Below, piece after piece: positions 17,664-27,149 of a stretch of 64,000 nt of DNA. The stretch covers positions 1-64,000 of the forward strand of contig JAEZMB010000005.1 in the NCBI GenBank assembly GCA_023435825.1, given 5' to 3'. This DNA is from Pseudomonadota bacterium. GTDB lineage: Bacteria > Desulfobacterota > Desulfovibrionia > Desulfovibrionales > Desulfovibrionaceae. The notes beneath the pieces are model-generated. The model searched no databases and had not been told where the DNA came from. It worked only from the letters and a program-made list of their open reading frames with translations. Within the stretch, counting starts at the first letter, position 1. Every line of letters starts with the position of its first letter. Position numbers and translations under genes: made by a program.

Positions 17664-19697
17664 CTAGAACCGCTCGAAGTCGTCGTCCCGGGCGTCGAGG
17701 TCGATACCCACGCCTGCGGCGGACTTGTTCGTCGCGGTGGACGAACGCGCTCCCGCAGCCGGTCGCCGGCCCGCCGCCGGCAGGGCCTTGACCGGGCGAT
17801 AGGCCGTGCGTCGGGCCGTGGCCCCGTCCACCCGGAAAAAGGCCATGGTGGACTGGAGCTGTTCGGCCTGGCTCGAAAGCTCTTCCGAGGTGGAGGCCAT
17901 TTCCTCGGAGGCCGAGGCGTTTTGCTGCACCACCTGGTCAAGCTGCTGGATGGCCCGGTTGATCTGGTCGGCTCCGGAATTCTGCTCCTGGCTGGCGGCG
18001 GCGATTTCCTGCACGAGATCGGCCGTGCGCTGGATGTCGGGCACCATCTTGGTGAGCATGGAACCGGCCCGTTCGGCCACCTGGACGCTGGAGGACGAGA
18101 GTTCGGAGATCTCGGCGGCGGCGGAACCGCTGCGCTCGGCCAGCTTGCGCACTTCGGCCGCGACCACGGCGAAGCCCTTGCCGTGCTCGCCGGCCCGGGC
18201 CGCCTCGATGGCGGCGTTAAGGGCGAGCAAGTTGGTCTGGCGGGCGATTTCCTCGATGATGGAAATCTTCTCGGCGATGTTCTTCATGGCCGCCACGGCC
18301 GAGACCACGGCTTCGCCGCCCTCACGGGCGTCCTGGGCGGCCTTGACGGCGATGGACTGGGTCTGCTGGGCGTTTTCGGCGTTCTGCTTGATGTTGGAGC
18401 TCATCTCTTCCATGGACGAGGAGATTTCCTCGACGCTGGCCGCCTGTTCGGTGGCCCCCTGGGACATGCTCTGGGCCGAGGCCGAAAGTTCCTCGGAACC
18501 CGAGGCCACGTTTTCCGAGGCCGACTGCACCTCGGCCACGACCTCGCGCAGCTTGCCCACCATCTCGTTGAGGGACGCGGCCAAAACGCCCATCTCGTCC
18601 TTCTGGTCGATGTCGAGCAGGCGGGTGAAATCGCCCTCGGCCATGGCCTTGGCGAATCCCACGCCCTTGATGACCGGGCCGGTGATGGCCTTGGTCAGGA
18701 AGACGGCGATGACCACGCCCAGGAGCAACGCCACGGCCAGCCCGCCGAGCATCACCGAGGAGGCGGTCCCGAGGCTCTCCACGGCGTCGGTGGCGATCTT
18801 TCTGGTGGCGTCCATGGCGGCCTTGGCGGTTTCCTCGGCCGCGTCCTGGACAGCGTTGGCGGCCTCCAGCCGCTTGGCCGCGATATCCTGGAGGGCCTTG
18901 AAATTGTCCAGATAATCCATGAGGGCTTGGCGGTATTTCTGGGAAGCGTCGCGGATGGCGGCGAGCTGGCGAATGTTGCCCTCGTCGCGGGTCTTGGCTC
19001 GGATGGCGTCTATGGCCTGATCCAGCGGGCCAAACGCCTTGACGGCATCTTCGATGTGGCGAGGATCGCGGTAGAGCTGACCACGGTAGTTTTCTATCCG
19101 AATGGCGTTGATGGCGCTGACGGCATCACTCGCGCCGTCAATCTTCTCGGCGCGCTCCAAAAGCCCGGCGGCGGCGACGCCTGAGCCGATCTCCTCACGG
19201 ATCTTTTTCTGTTGGTTATCGAGATACGATTGGCTGTTCTTGACGATCTCCGCCGCTGCACTGTCCAGAATCTTGCGCACCCCGGCGATGGCCTCGATGC
19301 GGGCATGGGTGTCGGCGATGAGCTTCTCGTATTCGGTGGCCTTGGCCTGGGCTTTGGTCACGTTGTCGCGCAAGTGCACCAGTTGGGAGTACTTGTCGGC
19401 ATGGGCCTTGGCCTCGGCCAGGGAGCGTTTGAGGTCAGCGAAATTGCGCATGCCGGCGTCAAACTGTTTCTTGTCCTCGGTGTAGCCGTAACTGCGCATT
19501 TCCAGCATGGTCTGCAAGGCGGCCCGCTCGACGCTGTTGGCGACGGCCAGTTCCGGGATGTACTCTTGCACCAGCCGGGTGGATTGCCCTTCCACGCTGC
19601 GCATGTTGAGCACGGCCATGCCGCCCAGGGCACAGGCGATGGCGATCAGGAGTCCAAAACCGATGCTGATTTTGACGCCAAGCTTCAAGTTCTTCAC
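17664..19697 (-). CDS. Methyl-accepting chemotaxis protein
   Basis: Chemoreceptor of 677 aa. A first helix (about 10-30) is followed by ~280 residues of mostly helical periplasmic sequence without Cache motifs, a second helix (about 312-336), HAMP, and the signalling hairpin with the conserved tip [20 protein letters not shown]. Flanking Glu/Gln-rich heptads contain likely methylation sites. The helical sensor is long enough for a two-bundle (HBM-type) domain, an inference from helix pattern only. The protein ends in an acidic linker and DDDFERF, which could be a tethered adaptation-enzyme site but does not match the usual WxxF form. Encoded alone. Confidence 0.92.
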   Translation of the reverse strand: MKNLKLGVKISIGFGLLIAIACALGGMAVLNMRSVEGQSTRLVQEYIPELAVANSVERAALQTMLEMRSYGYTEDKKQFDAGMRNFADLKRSLAEAKAHADKYSQLVHLRDNVTKAQAKATEYEKLIADTHARIEAIAGVRKILDSAAAEIVKNSQSYLDNQQKKIREEIGSGVAAAGLLERAEKIDGASDAVSAINAIRIENYRGQLYRDPRHIEDAVKAFGPLDQAIDAIRAKTRDEGNIRQLAAIRDASQKYRQALMDYLDNFKALQDIAAKRLEAANAVQDAAEETAKAAMDATRKIATDAVESLGTASSVMLGGLAVALLLGVVIAVFLTKAITGPVIKGVGFAKAMAEGDFTRLLDIDQKDEMGVLAASLNEMVGKLREVVAEVQSASENVASGSEELSASAQSMSQGATEQAASVEEISSSMEEMSSNIKQNAENAQQTQSIAVKAAQDAREGGEAVVSAVAAMKNIAEKISIIEEIARQTNLLALNAAIEAARAGEHGKGFAVVAAEVRKLAERSGSAAAEISELSSSSVQVAERAGSMLTKMVPDIQRTADLVQEIAAASQEQNSGADQINRAIQQLDQVVQQNASASEEMASTSEELSSQAEQLQSTMAFFRVDGATARRTAYRPVKALPAAGRRPAAGARSSTATNKSAAGVGIDLDARDDDFERF

Positions 19698-19892
19698 TGC
19701 CGGCCTCCCCTTGACGTGGTGGTATCCCGCGCTTTTCAGTTTCTGATACGGATTCGGGACCTGGGCGCGGTCGTCCTCGGATTGTTTGTTTCTGGCCTAT
19801 TTTGATGCCTCTTGCAACGCAAACCTCACACTTTTACGGACATGGACCATTGCCTGCGTTTCCAGTAGGAAATGCCGTACGGGAGTTACGCC

Positions 19893-22442
19893 ATGAAAGG
19901 CTTTTTATACGATCTGTTGTTGGCTGGACGTCTGGCCCGCCGCGAGCTGCGGGCCGGGCTGCGGGGATTCGGCGTTTTCGTGGCCTGCCTGGCCCTGGGC
20001 GTGGCCGCCGTGGCCGGCTCCAAAAGCCTGTCCGCCGCCTATCTGGCCGGCGTGGCCGAGGATGCCGCCGCCCTGCTTGGCGGCGACCTCGAAGTCGCCT
20101 TGTCCCTGCGCCCGGCCGTGCCCGAAGAGCGCGACGCCCTGGCTGCCCTCGGCACGGTCTCTCACGTGGTCACCATGCAGACCATGGCCAGGGCACGAAA
20201 CGACAACGCCGGCCGCGCCCTGGCCGCGCTCAAGGCCGTGGACGAAACCTATCCGTTATACGGGACCCTTGATCTGTCGCCGCCCATGCCCATCGACCAA
20301 GCCCTGGGCCCGCGAAACGGCCTGCCTGGCGCGGTGGCCGCCCCGGAACTGCTTGGCCGCCTGGGCGCGCGGGTGGGCGACGTCATACTGGTCGCCGATG
20401 TGCCCCTTGAAATTCGGGCGACCATCGTACGCGAACCGGATGCGTCAACGGGCCTGGTGTCGCTGGGGCCGCGCCTGCTCGTGGCCCAGAAAGCCCTGGA
20501 CGGCACGGGCCTTATCGGCCCGGGCATGTTCACCCGCCACGCCTATCGGGTAAAGCTCCCGCCAGGGGCCGACGCCAAGGCCGTCGCCGCCCATTTGCAG
20601 GACGCCTTTCCCAAGACCGGCTGGCGCGTGCGCGATCTGGCCTCGGCCCAGCCCGGGCTGACCCGTTTCATGGACCGGCTCGGGGCCGTCACCGGCCTGG
20701 TCGGGCTGGCTTCGCTGCTTCTTGGCGGCATCGGCGTGTCCCAGGCCGTGGCCGGTTATCTGGGAGGCCGCGAAGGCTCCATCGCGGCGCTCAAGTGCCT
20801 GGGCGCGCCCCGAAGGGTGGTGGTTTGGACCTATCTGCTGGCCGTGGCCGCCCAGGGCTGCCTGGGCATTGGCATCGGCCTGGCCGTTGGCGCGGCGTTG
20901 CCGCCGCTGCTTGCCCCCCTGGCGGCCGGAGCGCTGCCGGTGCGCCTGCCGCCAGGCCCCTACCCCGAAGCCCTGGCCCTGGCCGCCGCCTTTGGGGCGT
21001 TGGCCGTTTTGGCCTTTTCCCTGCCCCATCTCATGCAGGCCGGCCGAGTCTCGCCCCTGCTCCTGTTTCGGGGCTACGCCCCGGCCGGCAACGGCCGCCT
21101 GCCCTGGCGCGACGCCCTGCCGGGGATGATCGCCCTGGCCGGGCTTTTCGCCCTGGCCGTGTTGGCCACACCCAACCGCCGGCTGGGCCTGGGCTTTGTC
21201 GTGGCCGCCCTGGGCGCGGCGGTCATCTTCCGGCTGCTGGCGGCGGCCACGGTGCGGCTTATGCGGCTGGCCCCGCTGCATCGCCCCGGGCTTTTCTCCC
21301 TGGCCCTCCGGGCCGTGGCCCGGCCCGGCAACCAGGTGGCCCGGGTCCTGGCCGCCCTGGGCCTCGGGCTTTCCACCCTGGCCGCCATGACCCAGGTGGA
21401 AGCCAATTTCCGCCAGGCCTTTGTGGAAGACATCCCCAAGACCGCGCCGGACTACTTTTTCGTGGATGTCCAACCCAACCAGCTGCCGGCGTTCCTGGAG
21501 ACGGCCCGAGGCGTGGCCGGCGTCACCCGGGTGGACGCCTCGCCCATGATCCGAGGGCGCGTGGTGGCGCTCAACGGCGAGGCCCCGGAGGAGTCGCGGG
21601 TCAGCGAAGACGTGCGCTGGGCCGTTTCGGGCGACAGGGGACTGTCGTTCGCCGCGGCCATGCCCGAAGGCACGCGCCTGATCGAGGGGGCATGGTGGCC
21701 GCCGGACTATGCCGGCGAACCGCTGGTCTCGGTGGAGGAGGCCGTGGCCAAGGGTATCGGCGTCGGGGTCGGCGACACGGTGACGGTCAATGTGCTCGGC
21801 CGGGAGATCACGGCCCGGATCGCCAGTCTTCGCCGGGTCAACTGGCTGACCCTTGGCATCAACTATGTTTTTGTCTTTTCGCCAAACGCCCTGGACGGGC
21901 TGCCCGCCACCTGGCTGGCCACGGCCTACACCGACAAGGCCGCCGGCAAAGCCCCGGGCGAGGCGGTCTTCGCCGCCGTCACGGAACGCTTCCCCAATGT
22001 CACGGTGGTCGGCATCGGCGACGCCCTGACCGAGGTTCTGGCCGTGGCCGACAAGGTGTCCTCGGCCGTACGAGCCGCCGCCGCAGCCACCCTCGGGGCG
22101 GGACTGCTCGTCCTCGTCCAGTCCCTGGCCGCCGGGCTGCGACGACGGGCCTACGAAACCGTGATCTACAAGGTCTGCGGCGCGACCCGGCGGGACATCA
22201 TGACGGTGCTGTGTCTGGAAAACGCCCTGCTCGGGCTGTTGGCCGGTCTCGTGGCCCTGGCCGTGGGCACGGCCGTGTCGTTCGGGTTTACGACGTATTT
22301 CATGGAACTGCCGTTTTCGGTCTTTGCCGGCCCGGCCGCGCTGGTGGTGGCCGCCGCCGCCGCCCTGACCCTGGTTTTCGGCTCGGCCGGGGCCTTTGCC
22401 ATGCTCTCCAGGCGGGCCTTGCCGTATCTGCGAAACGAATAG
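19893..22442 (+). CDS. Large FtsX-family ABC permease (YbbP-like), no adjacent ATPase
   Basis: 849 aa inner-membrane protein with two copies of the FtsX-type arrangement. An N-terminal helix (LRGFGVFVACLALGVAAVAG) precedes a periplasmic domain; four helices lie around residues 270-420, further helices follow, then a second periplasmic domain and three C-terminal helices with ETVIYKVCGATRRDIM. Such proteins usually work with a YbbA/LolD ATPase in lipid or lysophospholipid handling. No ATPase gene is next to it, so it must borrow one. ATG 19893 is chosen because GGGAG lies 8 bases upstream; an in-frame ATG at 19872 has poor spacing. Confidence 0.85.
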   Translation: MKGFLYDLLLAGRLARRELRAGLRGFGVFVACLALGVAAVAGSKSLSAAYLAGVAEDAAALLGGDLEVALSLRPAVPEERDALAALGTVSHVVTMQTMARARNDNAGRALAALKAVDETYPLYGTLDLSPPMPIDQALGPRNGLPGAVAAPELLGRLGARVGDVILVADVPLEIRATIVREPDASTGLVSLGPRLLVAQKALDGTGLIGPGMFTRHAYRVKLPPGADAKAVAAHLQDAFPKTGWRVRDLASAQPGLTRFMDRLGAVTGLVGLASLLLGGIGVSQAVAGYLGGREGSIAALKCLGAPRRVVVWTYLLAVAAQGCLGIGIGLAVGAALPPLLAPLAAGALPVRLPPGPYPEALALAAAFGALAVLAFSLPHLMQAGRVSPLLLFRGYAPAGNGRLPWRDALPGMIALAGLFALAVLATPNRRLGLGFVVAALGAAVIFRLLAAATVRLMRLAPLHRPGLFSLALRAVARPGNQVARVLAALGLGLSTLAAMTQVEANFRQAFVEDIPKTAPDYFFVDVQPNQLPAFLETARGVAGVTRVDASPMIRGRVVALNGEAPEESRVSEDVRWAVSGDRGLSFAAAMPEGTRLIEGAWWPPDYAGEPLVSVEEAVAKGIGVGVGDTVTVNVLGREITARIASLRRVNWLTLGINYVFVFSPNALDGLPATWLATAYTDKAAGKAPGEAVFAAVTERFPNVTVVGIGDALTEVLAVADKVSSAVRAAAAATLGAGLLVLVQSLAAGLRRRAYETVIYKVCGATRRDIMTVLCLENALLGLLAGLVALAVGTAVSFGFTTYFMELPFSVFAGPAALVVAAAAALTLVFGSAGAFAMLSRRALPYLRNE

Positions 22443-22448
22443 GCGCGA

Positions 22449-22850
22449 TCAGTCGCCGCCGGCCGGCCGCTCGGGCATATGGGCGCGCCGCTCGGCTTCG
22501 ATGCGATCGTAGACGGCCAACTGGCGCGGGGACAATGTCGGCCGCACGCGATCGTCGATGCGGCTGAGCACGGCGTCGATCTCCGGACGCATACGGCCCA
22601 GGGCCAGATCGAATTCGCGCCGGCCATTCTCCCAGGCCTCCAGATACACGCGGCGCTGCTCGGGACTCAGGTCCAGTCGACGCATGGATTCGTCGGCAAA
22701 CCGCTTGCGCACGTCCTCAAAGCCGGCCCCGTCGCTGGCCCGCCTGTCCAGCAACGCCTGACGGCTGGAAAGCAGCCACCCAAGGCCGATGCCGACGATC
22801 AGAACGGCGAGAAGGCTTCCCGCTCCAAATTGCCGTGAACCTTCAACCAT
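22449..22850 (-). CDS. CpxP/CnrX-like periplasmic regulator with membrane anchor
   Basis: 133 aa with one N-terminal membrane helix (about 11-27) and a helical periplasmic domain. The motif LDLSPEQRRVYLEAW and the later LSPRQLAVYDRI resemble the paired helices of Spy/CpxP/CnrX-type heavy-metal or envelope-stress sensors. It overlaps the 3' end of the sigma-factor gene by 8 bases, so it is co-translated with it and is probably its sensor or anti-sigma partner. It lacks the usual zinc anti-sigma HxxxCxxC motif. Assignment rests on pattern and context. Confidence 0.65.
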   Translation of the reverse strand: MVEGSRQFGAGSLLAVLIVGIGLGWLLSSRQALLDRRASDGAGFEDVRKRFADESMRRLDLSPEQRRVYLEAWENGRREFDLALGRMRPEIDAVLSRIDDRVRPTLSPRQLAVYDRIEAERRAHMPERPAGGD

Positions 22851-23451
22851 GGTCTTTCTCCAAAAACGCTTTGAGCTTTCGCCGAGCCCGAAAGGCCCGG
22901 ACCTTGACGTTGACCCGGGTCAGTCCCGTCAGTTCCGCCACTTCCTCGACGGTTTTGCCCTCCAGGCCGAGCAGCGCGACCAAGAGGCGGTCCTTGGGGC
23001 CAAGCACGGCCATGGCCGCCTCCAGACGCCGCCTGGCCTCACGGGCCTCGCGCCGGGCCGCTTCGCCTTCGTCGGGCAAGGTGTCCTCCAGGCCGCTCAC
23101 CAGCCCGTCCTCGATCTTGCGCCGGCGCAGCCAGTCGATGCAGGTGTTGGCGGCGATACGGTGCAGCCAGCCGCGAAACATGCCCCAGTCCCGCAGGCCG
23201 CCCAGATTCAGGTAGGCCTTGACGAACACTTCCTGGGCCAGATCCTCGACCCCGGCCGCATCATGGCAAAACCGGGCGGCCAGATGGGCCACGCCCGGCC
23301 AGTGCCGGGCGACCAACGCGGCAAAAGCCCGCTGGTCGCCCTCGAAGGCCGCCCGGGCCAAGGCGGCGTCGTCAATGCCTTCCAGACGCGGCCGGGGACG
23401 GCCGGACACGCCGCCCAACCGAACGCCTTTTTCACCAACACGGGTCGTCAT
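22843..23451 (-). CDS. ECF-type RNA polymerase sigma factor
   Basis: Alternative sigma factor of 202 aa. Region 2 runs through HWPGVAHLAARFCHD and DLAQEVFVKAYLNL with the GWLHRIAANTCIDWLRR segment; region 4 reads LLGLEGKTVEEVAELTG followed by NVKVRAFRARRKLK. The ATG at 23451 is preferred over a TTG six codons earlier because GGAGG lies 8 bases before it. The partner gene downstream overlaps it. It probably responds to an envelope or metal signal and may control its own operon; a target promoter could not be identified. Confidence 0.88.
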   Translation of the reverse strand: MTTRVGEKGVRLGGVSGRPRPRLEGIDDAALARAAFEGDQRAFAALVARHWPGVAHLAARFCHDAAGVEDLAQEVFVKAYLNLGGLRDWGMFRGWLHRIAANTCIDWLRRRKIEDGLVSGLEDTLPDEGEAARREAREARRRLEAAMAVLGPKDRLLVALLGLEGKTVEEVAELTGLTRVNVKVRAFRARRKLKAFLEKDHG

Positions 23452-23611
23452 GCAGCAAGCCTCCGCCAACGCCCCTCCCCAGGCGCGTTTGCCTGGTCAG
23501 GCGTCGAGCGCGGCCCATCGGTTACACGCCCGCCTCGACAAGCCGCGCCCGGCAGGCTATCTGCTCTGCCGGCGGCCGCACCCGGCCGCACGCCGCCTCC
23601 CGGAGCGAGCC

Positions 23612-24139
23612 ATGCCCCTTGCCGCTGACACGAACATCTACCTCATCGGCCCCCGCGCCTCGGGCAAGACCACACTGGGCCGCAAACTGGCCGAAAGCCT
23701 TGGCCGCGCCTTTGTCGATCTCGACGCCCGGTTCGTCGAGGCGCGCGGCGAAACCATCGCTGACCTGGTGGCCCGGGAAGGCTGGGATGCCTTCCGACAG
23801 GCCGAGGCCGAAATTCTGGCTGAAACCGCCGCAAAAAAAGGGCTGGTCGCGGCCACCGGCGGCGGCGTGGTGCTGCTGCCGGAAAACCGGGCCATCCTGG
23901 CCAAGGGGCTGGTGCTGTATCTCCAGGCCCACCCCGACCGCCTGGCCGAACGCCTCATGGCCGATCTCAACCCGGACCAGCGCCCCAACCTGACGCAGCT
24001 TGGCCTCAAAGAGGAAATCGTGGCCACCTTGGCCGAACGCGAACCCCTCTATTTCTCCCTGGCCCATGCCTGCCTACCCGAACACCCCATCGACGAATTG
24101 CTGGAATATACGCTGCGCGCGCTGAAAATGTTCGGTTAA
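23612..24139 (+). CDS. aroK: Shikimate kinase
   Basis: Phosphorylates shikimate at the 3-OH in the aromatic amino acid pathway. The 175 aa protein has Walker A GPRASGKTTLGRKLA, the shikimate-binding DLDARFVE and FRQAEAEIL, and the glycine motif ATGGGVVLLPENR; the lid region includes NPDQRP. Normal family length. The frame is open upstream to 23219, but GGAG just before ATG 23612 and the conserved start fix the N-terminus. Stand-alone gene, not part of an aro cluster here. The symbol could equally be aroL. Confidence 0.9.
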   Translation: MPLAADTNIYLIGPRASGKTTLGRKLAESLGRAFVDLDARFVEARGETIADLVAREGWDAFRQAEAEILAETAAKKGLVAATGGGVVLLPENRAILAKGLVLYLQAHPDRLAERLMADLNPDQRPNLTQLGLKEEIVATLAEREPLYFSLAHACLPEHPIDELLEYTLRALKMFG

Positions 24140-24169
24140 CCGCCCATCATTGTTATGTCCCTGGCTTTC

Positions 24170-24246
24170 AGCCGCCTTTTGCGTCGATCCTTTGCGGCGC
24201 GAAAGGCGGCTTGTTCTTGTGACGACCAGCACAAGCCGCCTTTTGC
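24170..24246 (+). terminator. Three-arm inverted repeat, terminator or attenuator-like
   Basis: Arm 1 AGCCGCCTTT (24170-24179), arm 2 AAAGGCGGCTTGT (24202-24214) and arm 3 ACAAGCCGCCTTT (24231-24243). Arm 2 can pair with arm 1 (10 bp) or with arm 3 (13 bp), but not both. The 2:3 stem ends in TTTT. It sits after aroK and about 75 bases before the Cache chemoreceptor gene. Simple termination of aroK is the minimal reading; switching between the two stems would be attenuation. Confidence 0.6.
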
Positions 24247-24321
24247 AAACGGATACTGGACTTCACCCTTCGACTATTATACCAAAATTCTCATCACCAT
24301 TCCCGAGGAGCAAAGACCGCC

Positions 24322-26391
24322 ATGAAGAGCATCCGGACGACTATCGCCGTATTCCTAGGAACTGTTGTTCTTCTGATACAATCTTTGCTCATCGTTTTCG
24401 TTGCCAAATCTATCTACACCACCAGCATCAGCAACTCAAAGCATGAGATGACCATATTGGCCGACACCTTGGCCAAGTCCACCAAGGAATTCGGCGAGCA
24501 ACTCATGGAACCCATGCGTGGTGCGTCAAAGATACCGGCGGTGCGTGAGTTTTTGGTCACCGGAGCCAACGCCGAGCAAGTGCAGCAAATCATCAGCGCC
24601 ATGTCCCAGGCCTCGGATAATGTGAACACCTGCTACGTCTTCGACAAGCAAGGCAACCAGGTGGTGCTCATGGCCCAGGGCAAGCCCATGAAACCCAACG
24701 CCCTGGCGGATCGGGGCTATATCCAGGACGCCCTGGCCGGCAAGGACGGCTACAGCGACGTACCGACCAAGAGCATCGCCACCGGCAAGCTCATCGTCAG
24801 CGTCACCGCCCCGATCAAAGACGACAAAGGCGTTGTCCTGGGCGGCGTCGGCATGTCCTATCTTTTGGAAGATGTCATTGAAACCTACATCGCCGGAACC
24901 CGGATCGGCGCAACCGGCTACCCTTTCCTGCTTTCGCCCAAGGGCATCATGATCGGCCACCCCGACAAGAGCCTGCTGCTGCAGGATTTCCGGCAAAAAG
25001 ACGGCACGGCCGCCATGCTGGCCTCGCCCAAGGGCGAAGAAATCATCCTGTTCGGCTCGGAGCCTAAGCAGGTCGTCTGGACCCGGGTGCCCCTGTGGAA
25101 CTGGGTGTTGGGATTTTCCATGAGCACGGCCGAGATTGAGGCCACAGCGGCCAGGCAACGTGATTTCATGATCCTGCTCGGCGCGGGAGCCATCCTGGCC
25201 CTGATCGCGGCGGCGCTGCTGGCCATGGACCGCATCGTCGTACGCCCCTTGCGCCACATCGAGGAATACGCCTCCGAGGTCGCCCGGGGCGATCTGGACA
25301 AATCCCTGGCCCTGACAAGCCGCAACGAAATCGGCAAGCTGGCCGACAGCCTGAAGGCCATGGTCGGGACGCTCAAAAACAAGATTGGCGAAGCCGACGA
25401 CCAGAAGCGTCTGGCCCAGGAGGAATCCGCGCGGGCCGCCGAGGCCACGGCCCTGGCCGAGCAGGCCAAGGCCCAGGCCGATACCGCCCGGGCCGAAACC
25501 ATGCTCCAGGCCGCCGGCAAACTGGAGCAGGTCGTGGCCGCCCTGCAGCACGCCGCCCGCGACATGGCCGCCCAGATCGACGCCTCCAGCCACGGCGCCC
25601 AGGACCAGTCGGCCCGGGTCGGCGAAACCGCCACCGCCATGGAACAGATGAACGCCACCGTGCTGGAAGTGGCCCGAAACGCCTCCCAGGCGGCCGGATC
25701 GGCCGACAACGCCCGGGAAAAAGCCGTGGAAGGGGCCAAGGTCGTGGCCGAGGTCGTGCGCGGCATCGGGGAGGTACAGGCCCAGGCCCTGCAACTCAAG
25801 ACCGACATGGGGTCCCTTGGCCAGCAGGCCCAGGGCATCGGTCAGATCTTAAACGTCATCTCCGACATCGCCGACCAGACCAACTTGCTGGCCTTAAACG
25901 CCGCCATCGAGGCGGCCCGGGCCGGCGAGGCCGGGCGCGGCTTCGCCGTGGTCGCCGACGAGGTCCGCAAACTGGCCGAGAAGACCATGACCGCCACCAA
26001 GGAAGTCGGCGAGGCCATCACCGGCATCCAGAACGGCGCGGACCAGAACATCCGCAACGTGGACCTGGCCGTGCGGAAAATCGACGCGGCAACCGACCAG
26101 GCCGACCTGTCCGGCAAGGCCCTGCGCGCCATCGTGGAACTCGTGGCCGTGACCACCGACCAGGTCCGGGCCATTGCCGCCGCCGCCGAGGAACAATCCT
26201 CGGCCAGCGAGGAGATCAACCGTTCCATTGAGGATGTCAGCCGCATCTCCGCCGAAACGACCCAGGCCATGGACCAGGCGGCCGGCTCCGTGGAGGCCCT
26301 GGCCCGGCAAGTCGAGGTGCTCACGGAACTCATCACGGCCATGCAGCAGGAAGGCGGCGGCCGCGCGCCCCGCGCCTTGGCCGCCCGTTAA
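24322..26391 (+). CDS. Methyl-accepting chemotaxis protein with dCache sensor
   Basis: Chemoreceptor of 689 aa. First helix about 7-30; periplasmic double-Cache domain (about 35-275) with recognisable elements [29 protein letters not shown] and [17 protein letters not shown]; second helix about 284-302; HAMP; then the signalling domain with tip [21 protein letters not shown]. Cache receptors of this kind often sense small organic acids or amino acids. Between HAMP and signalling tip is an unusually Ala/Gln/Glu-rich segment. GAGGAG lies 11 bases before the ATG. The lactate-utilisation operon is convergent on its 3' side, but a functional link is only conjecture. Confidence 0.93.
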   Translation: MKSIRTTIAVFLGTVVLLIQSLLIVFVAKSIYTTSISNSKHEMTILADTLAKSTKEFGEQLMEPMRGASKIPAVREFLVTGANAEQVQQIISAMSQASDNVNTCYVFDKQGNQVVLMAQGKPMKPNALADRGYIQDALAGKDGYSDVPTKSIATGKLIVSVTAPIKDDKGVVLGGVGMSYLLEDVIETYIAGTRIGATGYPFLLSPKGIMIGHPDKSLLLQDFRQKDGTAAMLASPKGEEIILFGSEPKQVVWTRVPLWNWVLGFSMSTAEIEATAARQRDFMILLGAGAILALIAAALLAMDRIVVRPLRHIEEYASEVARGDLDKSLALTSRNEIGKLADSLKAMVGTLKNKIGEADDQKRLAQEESARAAEATALAEQAKAQADTARAETMLQAAGKLEQVVAALQHAARDMAAQIDASSHGAQDQSARVGETATAMEQMNATVLEVARNASQAAGSADNAREKAVEGAKVVAEVVRGIGEVQAQALQLKTDMGSLGQQAQGIGQILNVISDIADQTNLLALNAAIEAARAGEAGRGFAVVADEVRKLAEKTMTATKEVGEAITGIQNGADQNIRNVDLAVRKIDAATDQADLSGKALRAIVELVAVTTDQVRAIAAAAEEQSSASEEINRSIEDVSRISAETTQAMDQAAGSVEALARQVEVLTELITAMQQEGGGRAPRALAAR

Positions 26392-26424
26392 GCCCGGCCC
26401 TAAGGCCCTTAACTGGCCCACGCT

Positions 26425-26467
26425 AAAAGGGGGAACGCGCGTCGCTATGACGCGCGTCCCCCCTTTT
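26425..26467. terminator. Bidirectional terminator between chemoreceptor and lutC
   Basis: AAAAGGGGGAACGCGCGTC-gctat-GACGCGCGTCCCCCCTTTT is a long stem with an A-run on one side and T-run on the other, placed between two convergent genes (stops at 26391 and 26490). It should stop transcripts from both. Confidence 0.85.
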
Positions 26468-26489
26468 CGTGGGCTTTTGGCGGACGGGC

Positions 26490-27149
26490 TTAGAGCCAGT
26501 CGAGGCCGATGACGTGAACGGCCAGCGGCCCGTGCACGCCGCGCACATAAACGAATTCGATGTCGCCGGTGCTGGACACGCCCGAGACGCAGTTCAGCGC
26601 GCTGGGCATGGGTCCCTGCCCCACCCGTTCCAGCATGGTCGGCAGATCGGGCACAAGCCGCGACTTGGCCACAAAGGCCAGATGCAGGCGCGGCACCAGC
26701 GGCGTGCCGCGCTCCCTGCCCGGGGCGGCGGCCAGGACCAGGCTGCCGGTGGCGCACAGGGCGTAAGCCACGGCCGTGACGCCGAGGTCCACGGCGGCCA
26801 GACCCGGACAGACGCGCTCGGGCAGTTCTTCCGGGGCAAGGACCGCGACCTTGGCGTCGGCCAGGACGCCGGCGGCCGAGACGGCGTCGAGATCGGGATG
26901 GTCCCAGCGCACGGCGGTTTTCACGTCGTTGGCGGCCAGATAGGCGGTCAGCGCCTGCCGGGCTTCCTCGGGGGTGCGGGCCAGCTCGAAGGTGGGGCCA
27001 AGGGTGGTCAGCACGGCGGCGAAGCGCTCGAAATCGGCCACGCCCCCGCCCGGTTTGCGGGGAATGGTCGGGGCCGAGACGCGGGGGAAGCCGGCGGCCG
27101 TGGCCGCGCGCAGGCGGCCGAGGATGGCGTTTTTGGCGCGCGTTTTCAT
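26490..27149 (-). CDS. lutC: LUD-domain protein, lactate utilisation LutC type
   Basis: Third subunit of the LutABC (LldEFG) L-lactate oxidation system. The 219 aa LUD-domain protein shows ALCATGSLVLAAAPGRERGTPLVPRLHL, read as separate blocks, and the closing TGDIEFVYVRGVHGP, where the SxTxDIE-type signature is SSTGDIE. Usual length ~200-230. It is last in the operon, overlapping lutB by 4 bases (ATGA). The subunit has no Fe-S motif; its chemical role in the complex is not settled. Confidence 0.9.
   Translation of the reverse strand: MKTRAKNAILGRLRAATAAGFPRVSAPTIPRKPGGGVADFERFAAVLTTLGPTFELARTPEEARQALTAYLAANDVKTAVRWDHPDLDAVSAAGVLADAKVAVLAPEELPERVCPGLAAVDLGVTAVAYALCATGSLVLAAAPGRERGTPLVPRLHLAFVAKSRLVPDLPTMLERVGQGPMPSALNCVSGVSSTGDIEFVYVRGVHGPLAVHVIGLDWL

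Noticed and set aside
23219..23611. N-terminal extension of shikimate kinase as an additional domain
   Set aside because: The extension overlaps the sigma-factor gene on the other strand, has no recognisable domain, and a good ribosome site precedes the internal ATG at 23612.
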